Shown piece after piece: positions 7,631-16,066 of a DNA stretch of 64,000 bases. Both the position numbers and the translations under genes were made by a program. The stretch covers positions 53,188 to 117,187 of the forward strand of contig NZ_AOIA01000114.1 of the NCBI RefSeq assembly GCF_000337695.1, in the 5' to 3' direction. This DNA comes from Natronococcus jeotgali DSM 18795. Its GTDB lineage: Archaea; Halobacteriota; Halobacteria; Halobacteriales; Natrialbaceae. Under the pieces are notes generated by a model. It did not search any database. It was not told the origin of the DNA and was given only the letters and a program-made list of their open reading frames with translations. Position 1 is the stretch's first letter; every line of letters starts with the position of its first letter.

Positions 7631-8628
7631 CCGATCGACGAACGGTCGCGCTGTTCGCGCTCGCGAGCCTCTTCTTCGGCGGCACGTTCGTCGCCGCGAA
7701 GGCCGGCCTCGAGTACTTCCCGCCCCTGCTGTTCGTGGCGCTGCGGTTCGACGTCGCGGCCGTCGTCATGGTCGCGTACGCAACGGTGCGGTTCTCGCGG
7801 GCGGAGCTGACTCCGACGACCGCCGGCGACGTCATCGGCGTCCTCGCGACCGGGGGGCTGGTGATCGGGCTGGCGAACTCGCTGCTGTTCGTCGGCCAGC
7901 AGTACGCGACCAGCGCCGTCGGCGCGATCGTCTTCAGCCTCAACCCCATCCTGACGCCGGTGTTCGCCGCCGTCTTGCTCTCGAGCGAGCGCATCTCGAG
8001 GCGTGGCGCGACCGGGCTGGGACTGGGTCTGGTCGGCGTCGCGCTCGTCGTCGGTCCGGATCCCGAGTTGCTGGTCGGGGGCGACGCCCTCGGGTACGCG
8101 ATCCTGTTCGCCGGCGCCTCGAGCGCCGCCCTCGGGGCCGTCCTCATCCGGCGGGTCGACGCGACCCTCTCGAGTCCGGTCCGGATCGCCTGGGGACTGC
8201 CCCTCGCCGCGGGGTTGTCCCACACGCTGTCGCTGGCTTCCGGCGAGTCGGCGTCCGCGATCACCTGGGCTCCCGGCGCGGTCGCCGCGCTCGGGTACGT
8301 CAGCGTCTTCGCCGGCGTGTTCGCCTACCTCGCGTACTTCGCCCTGCTCGACGAGACGGGCGCGATCGAGGCGAACCTGGTATTCTACGTCGTCCCCGTC
8401 GTCTCGACGCTTGGCGGGTGGGCGATCCTCGGCGAACGGATCGCCCCGCTCGCGATCGTCGGCTTCCTGACGATCTTCGCGGGCTTTGCGGTACTCGGCA
8501 GCGAATCGATCGCCGTCCGCCCGCGGCTACGCGCGTGGCTTCCCTTCGAACGATCGCGGTCGAACGCCGCGGAATCGGCCGATCGACCGTCGGTGCGAAG
8601 CGATTCCCGTCCCTCCCGGTCCGACTGA
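7627..8628 (+). CDS. EamA/DMT-superfamily transporter
   Basis: 333 aa with ten predicted membrane segments arranged as two EamA repeats (about residues 7-145 and 153-290). The first repeat holds the typical SLFFGGTFVAAKAGLEYFPPLLFVALRF start and LNPILTPVFAAVLLSSERIS; the second holds LVFYVVPVVSTLGGWAILGERI. Such proteins export amino acids, metabolites or drugs; the substrate is unknown. Start is GTG at 7627, overlapping the leader ORF stop. A divergent FilR1-type regulator and an operator-like palindrome suggest inducible expression. The C-terminal 40 residues are a polar Arg/Ser tail. Confidence 0.82.
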   Translation: MTDRRTVALFALASLFFGGTFVAAKAGLEYFPPLLFVALRFDVAAVVMVAYATVRFSRAELTPTTAGDVIGVLATGGLVIGLANSLLFVGQQYATSAVGAIVFSLNPILTPVFAAVLLSSERISRRGATGLGLGLVGVALVVGPDPELLVGGDALGYAILFAGASSAALGAVLIRRVDATLSSPVRIAWGLPLAAGLSHTLSLASGESASAITWAPGAVAALGYVSVFAGVFAYLAYFALLDETGAIEANLVFYVVPVVSTLGGWAILGERIAPLAIVGFLTIFAGFAVLGSESIAVRPRLRAWLPFERSRSNAAESADRPSVRSDSRPSRSD

Positions 8629-8666
8629 GCGGGCGTGCTTGAGAGCGCCGGCCCGATTCCTAATCG

Positions 8667-8686
8667 CCCGCCCCGCGTAGGGCGGG
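8667..8686 (+). terminator. GC-rich hairpin between exporter and GGQ-protein genes
   Basis: CCCGCCC and GGGCGGG form a 7-bp stem with a six-base loop, 38 bp after the exporter stop. No T-run follows directly (GTAGTTCC), so it is an atypical terminator. The sequence GGGCGGGGTAGTTC also resembles the right-end hairpins I recall for IS1341-type elements in haloarchaea; either reading is possible. Confidence 0.4.
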
Positions 8687-8741
8687 GTAGTTCCGATTCG
8701 GGGCCGACGCGCCGCGACGCTCCGGATCGACTGTCGTACCT

Positions 8742-9815
8742 ATGTCACTCTCGAACTACGACCTCCACGAACGACTCGATCGACTCTCGAACGCCGCTAC
8801 CGATCGCGACGTTCTGGTCTCCCTGGCGGTTCCCCCGGACGAATCGATCGGCGAGGCCCGCCAGCCCGTCGAGGCCGACTACGCCGAGGCGACCCAGCTC
8901 GACGAGCAGTCGCTCTCACAGCCGCTGGTCGACGCCCTCGAGGCGGTCAGGGATCGACTAACCGACTACGAGGCGGTGCCCGAAAACGGACTCGCCGTCT
9001 ACGCCGGCGTCCCCGACGGCGACCTCGTGACCGCGACGTTCGACGACCTCCCCGTCGCGATCGAGGAGTCGATCTACGAGCACGGCAACGAGTTCGACCT
9101 CTCCCCGCTCGAGGCCGTCACCGAGCCCTCGGCGACCTACGGGCTGCTCGTCGTCGAGCGAGGCGGCGCGGCGCTTGGCCGACTCGACGACGAGGGCGTC
9201 GAGGAGATCGACGTCTTCGACAGCGACGTCCCTGACAAATCCAGCGCGGGCGGCCAGTCGGCAGAGCGCTTCGAGCGCGACCGCGAGCGTCAGAAACGCG
9301 AGTTCTTCGACGACGTCGCCGACCGAGCCGCCGTCACGTTCCTCGAGGACGACGGGATCGACGGCCTGCTACTCGGCGGCACCACGGTGACCGTCGAACG
9401 GTTTCGGGAGGAGGCCGACCTCGACCACGAGCTCGAGGACCTCATCGCCGGCGAGTTCGCCGTCGAGTACGCCACCGCACAGGGCCTCGAGCAGCTCGCC
9501 GAGAGGGGCCAGGAGGCGATCGAGGAGCGCGACCGCGAGGCGGTCCGGGACGCGCTCGACGAGTTCCTCGCCGAGGTCGGCTCCGACGAGGTCGCCTACG
9601 GAGAAAGCGACGTCGACGACGCCCTCGAGTACGAGGCCGTCGACACGCTGTTGCTCTCGACGACCCTCGAGGGGACGACCGTCCAGGAGCTTGGCGAACG
9701 CGCCGAAGAGCAGGGCGGCGAGACGCTGCTCGTCCCCGACGACTTTCCGAACGGCGACCGCTTTGCCGACGCCTTCGACGGGATCGGCGCGATCCTTCGG
9801 TTCCCGATCGAGTGA
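8742..9815 (+). CDS. aRF1 paralogue with GGQ motif, Vms1/Ankzf1-like peptidyl-tRNA hydrolase
   Basis: 357 aa, shorter than archaeal release factor aRF1 (about 415). The central domain contains SSAGGQSAERFERDRERQKR with GGQ at residues 170-172, the motif that places a water at the peptidyl-transferase centre. The N-terminal domain lacks the NIKS and YxCxxxF stop-codon-reading motifs of aRF1, so it should not decode stops. This architecture fits Vms1-like factors that release peptides from tRNA on stalled or split large ribosomal subunits (ribosome quality control). The C-terminal part (about 265-355) is a pelota/eRF1 domain-3-like fold. It appears monocistronic. Release-factor-like rescue is inferred from family logic. 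Confidence 0.75.
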   Translation: MSLSNYDLHERLDRLSNAATDRDVLVSLAVPPDESIGEARQPVEADYAEATQLDEQSLSQPLVDALEAVRDRLTDYEAVPENGLAVYAGVPDGDLVTATFDDLPVAIEESIYEHGNEFDLSPLEAVTEPSATYGLLVVERGGAALGRLDDEGVEEIDVFDSDVPDKSSAGGQSAERFERDRERQKREFFDDVADRAAVTFLEDDGIDGLLLGGTTVTVERFREEADLDHELEDLIAGEFAVEYATAQGLEQLAERGQEAIEERDREAVRDALDEFLAEVGSDEVAYGESDVDDALEYEAVDTLLLSTTLEGTTVQELGERAEEQGGETLLVPDDFPNGDRFADAFDGIGAILRFPIE

Positions 9816-9877
9816 TCGTCCCGACCGCGAAGAGAAATCCTCATAGGAGCCGGAACGAAATACCCGGACTAACGTCA

Positions 9878-10564
9878 ATGAGTCTCGTCACTACCGGTGG
9901 CATCGCAGCGAGTATCGTCCCGTTCGATCCCACGTACGGCGTCACGATCGTCGCGACCGCCATGCTGGCGTTGTTCATGCTCGCCATGGTGTTTTTCGCC
10001 GTCGCGCCCGTCGTCTCCTCGACGTGGAGCGACCGGCTCGGAACTGACGGCGTCGCCGCGGTGGCTCCCGCGGACGGCCGAGCGACCGCCTCCGATACCC
10101 GCGAGGACCGGACGGCCACGGCCGCTCCCCAGGACGACCGGGCGGCCGCGTCCCGGGACGACACCGCCGAGGCCGAGGAGCCGACCGCCCCGTCCGGAAC
10201 GGCGGGCGCGGAGTCAGCCGACGGCGCCGCCTCCGACGACGCCCTCGCCGGAGGCGCCGGCAGCGTCACGGAGGGGACGTTCACCGACGACGAACTGGGG
10301 AAGCTCGTCGAGCGCGCCGACGGCAAGGTTATCGGCACCGTCGCCGAGGTCGGCGGCGATCGAGCCCGCGTCGAACCGCGCCCGGACGCGCTGGACCAGC
10401 TCCTGGTTCGACTCGGCCGCGCGGAGGTCGGCGACGCCTTCGTCCTCGAGGAGGGCGACGTCGACGAGATCAGCGCCAACCGGATCCACCTCGAGCGCGA
10501 GTTCGTCCGTCCCACGGGCGGGGCGGCGTCCGGGACCGACGGCGCCACGGCCGCGACCGAGTAA
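9878..10564 (+). CDS. Membrane-anchored acidic protein with C-terminal PRC-barrel-like domain
   Basis: 228 aa. One transmembrane helix near the N-terminus (about residues 20-45, VTIVATAMLALFMLAMVFFAVAPVV) is followed by a long Ala/Asp/Glu/Thr-rich low-complexity linker (about 50-145). A compact domain (about 150-215) contains GKVIGTVAEVGGDRARVEPR and VGDAFVLEEGDVDEIS, which resemble PRC-barrel strands. The function is unknown. The ATG at 9878 was chosen because the hydrophobic segment then sits at the N-terminus and an AT-rich patch (9855-9863) lies about 20 bp upstream. Confidence 0.6.
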   Translation: MSLVTTGGIAASIVPFDPTYGVTIVATAMLALFMLAMVFFAVAPVVSSTWSDRLGTDGVAAVAPADGRATASDTREDRTATAAPQDDRAAASRDDTAEAEEPTAPSGTAGAESADGAASDDALAGGAGSVTEGTFTDDELGKLVERADGKVIGTVAEVGGDRARVEPRPDALDQLLVRLGRAEVGDAFVLEEGDVDEISANRIHLEREFVRPTGGAASGTDGATAATE

Positions 10565-10718
10565 GAGCCGACGCCGAATCCGCTCGAGCCGTCCCACGAA
10601 AACCGACCGTCGTAGGTACCACGCACTTTTCTCGACCGCGATACCGTCGGCGCATATCGCCGTTCGCGGAGGACGACTCGCGTCGAAACCGCCGACGGTA
10701 GGCTCGTCGGCGACCACC

Positions 10719-11039
10719 ATGGCCACCGGCGCCGACGAGACGCGGTCGCTCGAACCGGCGGCCGTCCGCGAGCGCACGGACGGCTCGTCCTCGAGGACGG
10801 TCGCTCGCTCGGGTTCGAGTCGTCGGCTGCCGACGATCCCGGTCGGGAGACGTCGACCGGGGACGCCGCCGAGACCCTCGAGGACGTCGACTCGCAGCGC
10901 CGCGGCGTCGACGCGGAGCCGTCCGCGGTCGCCGACAGCGATCCGGACGAGACCTCGGGCCGACGCCGAGATCACGAACGAGAACGAGCCGCGCCGAACG
11001 GACGCGGCGGTCGATCCGGACGACCCTGAGACGTCCTGA
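10719..11039 (+). pseudogene. Acidic ORF carrying two compensating frameshifts
   Basis: The frame opened by ATG at 10719 is haloarchaeal at both ends: MATGADETRSLEPAAVRERTD at the start and ADAEITNENEPRRTDAAVDP near the stop at 11037-11039. In the middle (about 10783-10945) it becomes Arg/Ser/Thr-rich. There the next frame instead reads LVLEDGRSLGFESSAADDP and DVDSQRRGVDAEPSAVADSD, with GC3-rich codons. One base lost near 10783 and a balancing indel near 10945 would restore a continuous acidic protein of about 107 residues. Function unknown. Either a decaying gene or sequence errors. The surrounding 10565-10718 and 11040-11359 hold no gene I can support. Confidence 0.45.
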
Positions 11040-11359
11040 CGGCGACCGACGCCGCGTCGCCGGGAGCGACGCGACGGCCGTTCGCGAGCGGTGCTCCCGT
11101 TCGATCGTTTCGTCGGTCACCGGACCGTATCCGGTTCTGTATAGCATGCCAGGATTTACGAATGGAAGAGGGATGCGGCTGCCGCGTCGACCTCGGCGCG
11201 CGGGTGGTCGTCGCTCCGGGTTCGGCGCGCCGGTCCGACGGCCGATCTCTGGGTCTCCGGGCGTATCGGTCGAGTCTTCGGGACGATCGGTCGCAGGGAC
11301 GACGTTCGGGAGCCGCTGCCGGGCCGCGAACTAAGTCGCTTCTCGTCGTACCGTCGCCG

Positions 11360-12157
11360 ATGCCGCTATTCGGTGACAGCCGCGAACGAGATGGTGTCGA
11401 CGTCGACGGACCCGCGGACGCACAGGCGATCGTGTTCGTCCACGGCGCGATGTTCACCCGGACGATGTGGCTTCCCCAGCGGCGGGCGCTGGCCGACGAG
11501 TTTCGGGTCGCCGCGTTCGACCTCCCGGGTCACGGGGTCTACGCCGACGAGAGCTTCCGGATGGAGCCGGCGATCGACCGCCTCGCGGAGACGATCGAGA
11601 CCACGACCGACGGCAGCGCGGTGCTGGTCGGGCTCTCGCTGGGGGGCTACGTGGCGACCGAGTACGCCTCCCGCCACCCGGAGGCGGTCGACGGACTCGT
11701 GCTCACGGGATCCAGCGCGAACCCCGTCCGCGGCATGGAGCTGGCGACGCGGGCCAACGGCGCGCTCACCCGCCTGCTCACCCGTCCCGACGTCGGGAAA
11801 CGCGCCGTCGAACGGCTGGCGACGCGGTGGGTCCGCAACCGCGATCTGGAACCGGACGTCGAGCGGGCGATCATCGAGGCGGGCTTTTACCCGAAGCAGT
11901 TCGGCGACGCGGGACCGGACGTCGCGGGCGTGGACTTCCGGGAGAAGCTCTCGACGTACCCGGGACCGACGCTGATCATCAACGGCGAGAACGACAAGAT
12001 CATGCGCCGGGGCGAGCGCGCCCACGCGGCCGCCGCCCAGGACGCACGCATCGAGGTGCTCGAGGGCGTCGGCCACATCTGCAACCTCCACCGACCGGAG
12101 ACGTACACTGCGCGGATCCGGAACTTCGTGCGCCAGCGCGTCGCGCCTCGACGGTGA
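11360..12157 (+). CDS. Alpha/beta-fold hydrolase
   Basis: 265 aa. It has the oxyanion-region HG motif (IVFVHGAMFTRTMW, about residues 30-43) and the nucleophile elbow GLSLGG (about 95-100) with the catalytic Ser. The acid is probably Asp in NGENDKIM (about 212-219), and the catalytic His lies in EGVGHICNLHRPE near the end. Substrate is unknown; the family includes esterases, lipases and C-C hydrolases. The ATG at 11360 was preferred over an in-frame ATG at 11162 because the 66 residues between are Arg-rich and unlike the family. A weak AT patch lies about 30 bp upstream. It converges with the phosphoesterase gene. Confidence 0.8.
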   Translation: MPLFGDSRERDGVDVDGPADAQAIVFVHGAMFTRTMWLPQRRALADEFRVAAFDLPGHGVYADESFRMEPAIDRLAETIETTTDGSAVLVGLSLGGYVATEYASRHPEAVDGLVLTGSSANPVRGMELATRANGALTRLLTRPDVGKRAVERLATRWVRNRDLEPDVERAIIEAGFYPKQFGDAGPDVAGVDFREKLSTYPGPTLIINGENDKIMRRGERAHAAAAQDARIEVLEGVGHICNLHRPETYTARIRNFVRQRVAPRR

Positions 12158-12170
12158 CGGCGCTTCGACC

Positions 12171-12806
12171 TCACTCGCCCGCGTCGATCCCGTGGCTCTC
12201 GAGCGCCAGCGTCTCGGGCTCGAGTTCGTAGTAGCGCTCCCAGACCGGTGCGAGGCTCACGACGCGGGTCCCCTCGAGCTCGGCCTCGCGGTGGCGGTGG
12301 TGGTGGCCGACCAGACAGAGTTCCGGCGAGAGCGCCTCGAGCAGCTCGTCGACGCGCTCGCAGCCGGGGTCGTAGCCGTACGACAGCAGTCCCGTCGGCG
12401 CCTCGTGGACGAGCAGGACGTCGACGTCCGAGAGCTCGGCCGCCCGCTCGACGTCCTCGTGAGTGAAGTGTCGGCGCCGTTGCCCGGAGAGCTCGGACCG
12501 TGGCAGGTCGTACTTCGTCGGCGCGTAGTTGCCCGACAGCCCCGCCACACGGACACCCTCGACGGTCGCCGCCGAACTCGCCAGGAGGTGGACGTTCCGG
12601 GTTCCCGCCGTCTTCCCCTCCCGCAGGGCCTCGATCGTCTCGAAGTCCTCGTTGTTGCCCGCGATAAACCACGTCGGCGCCGGCAGCTCGTAGCGCTCGA
12701 GGTCGCCGACCTGGAGGACGGCGTCGGGCTCGAGCCGTCGGTAGTGCTCGAGAAGCGTCTCCCGTCGATCCGGATCCGAAGCGTGGGCGTCACCGAGGAC
12801 GAGCAT
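12171..12806 (-). CDS. Calcineurin-like metallophosphoesterase
   Basis: 211 aa, typical of the small YfcE/MJ0936-like phosphodiesterase group. The five metal-binding blocks are visible: GDAHASD at the N-terminus (DxH), LQVGDLE (GD), AGNNED (GNxE), VHEAPTG (H) and VGHHHRHRE (GHxH). It would use two metal ions to hydrolyse a phosphodiester or phosphomonoester; the substrate is unknown. I chose the ATG at 12806 because the protein then begins directly with the first strand MLVLGDAH, as usual. Its promoter region abuts that of the divergent carbonic-anhydrase gene. Confidence 0.85.
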   Translation of the reverse strand: MLVLGDAHASDPDRRETLLEHYRRLEPDAVLQVGDLERYELPAPTWFIAGNNEDFETIEALREGKTAGTRNVHLLASSAATVEGVRVAGLSGNYAPTKYDLPRSELSGQRRRHFTHEDVERAAELSDVDVLLVHEAPTGLLSYGYDPGCERVDELLEALSPELCLVGHHHRHREAELEGTRVVSLAPVWERYYELEPETLALESHGIDAGE

Positions 12807-12894
12807 ACCCGAAGCCAGGGGTCGGAGCCGGAAATACCGTCGGCCGCGAGTGGATCCGTCGGGAGCGGTGACCGTCACGGATCGCCTGACGAAC

Positions 12895-12902
12895 GGTTAT
12901 AC
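12895..12902 (+). promoter_or_regulatory. TATA box of the gamma-carbonic-anhydrase gene
   Basis: GGTTATAC is centred about 28 bp before the ATG at 12926, suggesting a leaderless mRNA and favouring this start over the ATG at 12911. Confidence 0.55.
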
Positions 12903-12925
12903 GCCCCGTCGTGGATCCTCTCGGT

Positions 12926-13444
12926 ATGGTCGACAGCCGAACCTACGAGTTCGAGGGCGCCAGCCCGTCGATCGACGCCGAGGCCCGCGTGAGCGGGGAC
13001 GCCGTCCTCGTCGGCGACGTCGCGGTCGCGGCCGAGGCGAGCGTCTGGCCCGGAGTCGTCCTGCGGGGCGACGTCGGTCCCGTTCGAGTCGGACGGGGGA
13101 CCCACGTCGGCGACAACGCCACGCTGCACGCGGCGACCCTCGAGGACCGGGTGATGGTCGGACACGGCGCCGTCCTCAACGAGGCGGTCGTCGAGACGGG
13201 CGCGCTGGTCGGGTTCAACGCCACGCTCAACACCGGCGCGACGGTCGGGGCCGGCAGCATCGTCGCCGCCGGGACCGTCGTGCCCGACGAGTACGCGATC
13301 CCGCCGGAGTCGTTCGTCCGCGGCGTCCCCGCCGAGGTCACGCCGCTGGCGGAGACCGGGATCGACCCCGAGGCGATCTTCGAGGAGTTCTCCTCGGGGG
13401 CGTACACGGATCTGGCGAACCGACACGGGGAGCTGTTCGAGTAG
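12926..13444 (+). CDS. Gamma carbonic anhydrase family protein (left-handed beta-helix)
   Basis: 172 aa built of hexapeptide repeats that form a left-handed beta helix. The family's metal-site region is visible in GDVGPVRVGRGTHVGDNATLHAATLEDRVMVGHGAVLNEA, where three His residues (in GTHVGD and in MVGHGA plus the LHA position) can bind zinc or iron across the trimer interface. Such proteins hydrate CO2 or belong to the related CaiE/PaaY group that hydrolyses acyl-CoA thioesters. The acyl-CoA enzymes that follow at 13460-15928 make the second reading worth considering. It stands 15 bp from the convergent CoA-transferase gene end. Confidence 0.82.
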   Translation: MVDSRTYEFEGASPSIDAEARVSGDAVLVGDVAVAAEASVWPGVVLRGDVGPVRVGRGTHVGDNATLHAATLEDRVMVGHGAVLNEAVVETGALVGFNATLNTGATVGAGSIVAAGTVVPDEYAIPPESFVRGVPAEVTPLAETGIDPEAIFEEFSSGAYTDLANRHGELFE

Positions 13445-13459
13445 GTACCGACAGCGCGG

Positions 13460-14635
13460 TCAGCGGACGGCACCCGACTCGAGCAAACGGTCGATCGCCG
13501 CCTCGTCGTAGCCGACCTCGGCGAGGTACCGCCGCGTGTGTTCGCCCTGTTCGGGGACGGCCTCGCTCGTTTCCGTCGGCGTCTCGCGGTGACGGGCCGG
13601 AAACCCGATCCTCGGCGGTGCGTCCCCGTGACGCTCGACGAGATCGCGGGCCCGAAACTGCGGATGCTCGTCTAACTCCGCGGGCGCGTAGACTCCGGTG
13701 ACGGCGCCGTCGACGTCCGCCAGCGCCGCCTCCCACTCGTCGCGCGTTCGCTGGCAGAACAGCTCCTCGAGCTCGGCCCGCAGGGCCGCTCGCACGTCGG
13801 GGTCGTCCGAGCCGTGCTCCGCGACCAGATCCTCTCGACCGACGGCCTCGCAGAACGCCCGCCAGAACTTCGGCTCGAGGGCGGCCAGGGTCACCCAGTT
13901 CCCGTCGGCGGTCTCGTAGCTGTCGTACCACGGCAGCCCGCCCGTCAGCGGCGTCTCGCCCGGTCTGGGCTCGGCGGGGTCCCCGGTGAGCGCCTGGTAG
14001 GCGACCGCCTGCGAGAAGGAGGCGACGACGTCGGCCAGCGCGACGTCGATATACTCGCCGTCCGCGTTGCCCAGCTCCCGCGCGAGGACGGCTTCGACGA
14101 TCGCGAACGCCGCGAAGAGCCCGCCGGCCATGTCGCCGATCGGGTAGCCGGGGACCTGGGGCGTCGCGTCGGGGGACTCCCTGGTCATGTCGAGCAGACC
14201 CGCGATCGCGACGTAGTTGAGGTCGTGGCCCGCCCGATCGGCCCAGGGACCGTTCTGGCCGTACCCCGTGAGCGAGCAGTAGATCAGCTCCGCGTTGTGC
14301 TCGGACAGCGTCTCGTAGTCGACGCCCAGTCGCTCGACGACGCCCGGACGGAAGCTCTCGAGGACGACGTCGCTCTCGGCGACGAGCCGGTAGAACGCCG
14401 CTCGCCCGTCCTCGCTTTTGAGGTCGATCGCCACGCTTCGCTTGCCCCGATTGACCATCTCGAAGATCGCGCCGGTCCCGCGATCCGTGAGCGGCTCCAT
14501 CGACCGGGCGTAGTCGCCCGCGCCGGCGTCTTCGACTTTCACTACCTCCGCTCCCGAATCCGCCAGCAGCTGGGTCGCGTACGGGCCGGGCAACAGCCTC
14601 GAGAGATCGAGGATTCGAACGCCGTCGAGTCGCAT
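13460..14635 (-). CDS. CaiB/BaiF family CoA transferase or acyl-CoA racemase
   Basis: 391 aa, normal for class III CoA transferases. The N-terminal signature GVRILDLSRLLPGPYATQLLADSGAEVVKVE is complete, as is RGKRSVAIDLKSEDGR. The catalytic Asp of family members is likely that in VPGYPIGDMAGGLFAA (about residues 160-175). The protein would move CoA between carboxylic acids or racemise alpha-methylacyl-CoA; the substrate is unknown. It lies 66 bp downstream of the thiolase gene on the same strand, so the two likely form an operon for degradation of a fatty or branched acid. Confidence 0.85.
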   Translation of the reverse strand: MRLDGVRILDLSRLLPGPYATQLLADSGAEVVKVEDAGAGDYARSMEPLTDRGTGAIFEMVNRGKRSVAIDLKSEDGRAAFYRLVAESDVVLESFRPGVVERLGVDYETLSEHNAELIYCSLTGYGQNGPWADRAGHDLNYVAIAGLLDMTRESPDATPQVPGYPIGDMAGGLFAAFAIVEAVLARELGNADGEYIDVALADVVASFSQAVAYQALTGDPAEPRPGETPLTGGLPWYDSYETADGNWVTLAALEPKFWRAFCEAVGREDLVAEHGSDDPDVRAALRAELEELFCQRTRDEWEAALADVDGAVTGVYAPAELDEHPQFRARDLVERHGDAPPRIGFPARHRETPTETSEAVPEQGEHTRRYLAEVGYDEAAIDRLLESGAVR

Positions 14636-14701
14636 ACCGGAGGCGTCTCGGTAGCGATACTTTACAGTACCTTCGAGCGCGGTCGTTGCCCCGGGCTCGC
14701 G

Positions 14702-15928
14702 CTACGCCCGCTCGACGATCGTCGCGATCCCCTGGCCGAACCCGATACACATCGTCGAGAGCCCGACGTCCTGCCCGGTCCGCTCGAGTTCGTGGACCAG
14801 CTTCGTCACCAGGGCCGCACCCGTCGCCCCCAGCGGGTGGCCGTGGGCGATCGCACCGCCGTTGACGTTGGTTCGCTCCCAGGGGGCGCCCGTCTCCTCG
14901 AGCCAGGCGGCGACGACCGCGGCGAAGGCCTCGTTGACCTCGAACAGGTCGACGTCTGCGAGTTCGTACTCGGACTGCTCGAGGATCCGTTCGGTCGCCG
15001 GGATCGGACCCGTGAGCATCGTTACGGGGTCGACGCCGACGACCTCCGTTTGTCGAATCCGGGCCATCGGCTCCCAGCCGCGGGCCGCGGCTTCCTCCTC
15101 GCTCGCGATCAGCAGCGCCGAGGCGCCGTCGACGATCCCCGAGGCGTTACCGGGGTGGTGGACGCCCTCGCCCTCCTCGCGGAAGGACAGCGGCAGCTCG
15201 GAAAGGGTCTCGCGGTCGGTCTCGGGGCGGGGGTGTTCGTCCCGGTCGACGACGACCGTCTCGCGGGTCGCTTCGCTCCCCGCTCGACCGTTCGAGTCGC
15301 GCTGCGACTCGCGTTCCTCTCCCTCGAGTTCGGTCTCGACGGGGACGACCTGGTCGTCGTACCGTCCCTCGTCCCAGGCCTCGCCCCAGCGCCGCTGGGA
15401 GTCGACCGCGAGCTCGTCGAGTTCCTCGCGCGCGAACCCGTAGTTCTCGGCGATGCGCTCGGCGCCCTCGCCCTGGTGGGTCAGCTCCTCGAAGTGCTCG
15501 AAGTACGTGTCGGTGACGGCGCTCTCCCCGTCGACGCCGTCGACGCCGTCCGAGCCCAGCGGAACGCGGGTCATGTGCTCGACGCCCCCGGCGACCAGCA
15601 CGTCGTGCTGGCCCGCCATCACGTTCGTCGCTGCGAAGTTGACCGCCTGCTGGCCCGAGCCGCACATCCGGTTGAGCTGGACGCCCGGCACGCCGTCGCC
15701 CCAGCCCGCGACCATCGGCGCGATGCGACCGATATTGAGCCCCTGCTCGTCGACTGGGGTGACGCAGCCGTAGATCACGTCCTCGATCGTCTCCGGGTCG
15801 AACCCGTTGCGCTCCTCGAGGGCCTCGAGGGGCGCGGCCGCGAGGTCCTGGGGGTGGGTGTCTCGGAACGACCCGCCTCGCTTACCGAACGGCGTCCGTA
15901 CCGCGTCGACGATGACTGCCGTTTGCAT
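14702..15928 (-). CDS. Thiolase family protein (acetyl-CoA acetyltransferase)
   Basis: 408 aa. The acyl-accepting Cys is C89 in NRMCGSGQQA. FEVNEAFA, NVNGGAIAHGHPLGATGA (catalytic His) and STMCIGFGQG (second Cys) are all present. The last motif has Phe where most thiolases have Gly (CIGGGQG). A charged insertion (about residues 205-245, rich in Glu, Arg and Ser) in the loop domain is longer than in bacterial thiolases and fits a halophilic enzyme. It catalyses reversible cleavage of 3-ketoacyl-CoA or condensation of acetyl-CoA. The CaiB-type gene downstream suggests a degradative role, which is inferred. Confidence 0.88.
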   Translation of the reverse strand: MQTAVIVDAVRTPFGKRGGSFRDTHPQDLAAAPLEALEERNGFDPETIEDVIYGCVTPVDEQGLNIGRIAPMVAGWGDGVPGVQLNRMCGSGQQAVNFAATNVMAGQHDVLVAGGVEHMTRVPLGSDGVDGVDGESAVTDTYFEHFEELTHQGEGAERIAENYGFAREELDELAVDSQRRWGEAWDEGRYDDQVVPVETELEGEERESQRDSNGRAGSEATRETVVVDRDEHPRPETDRETLSELPLSFREEGEGVHHPGNASGIVDGASALLIASEEEAAARGWEPMARIRQTEVVGVDPVTMLTGPIPATERILEQSEYELADVDLFEVNEAFAAVVAAWLEETGAPWERTNVNGGAIAHGHPLGATGAALVTKLVHELERTGQDVGLSTMCIGFGQGIATIVERA

Positions 15929-16066
15929 AGTGTATACGTTCCCGACTCCGCTGATAATCGTTCGGGCCCCGGAGACGGCGACCTCGGATCGTTCGATCGC
16001 TCGTCGGTCGGATCGTCGCCCCGAGCGTGGGAACCGTTTACGTCACGGAGCCCCTATCCGACGGTG

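Noticed and set aside
11162..11359. N-terminal extension of the alpha/beta hydrolase
   Set aside because: The 66 added residues are Arg/Gly/Ser-rich, unlike the family, and codon bias is poor.
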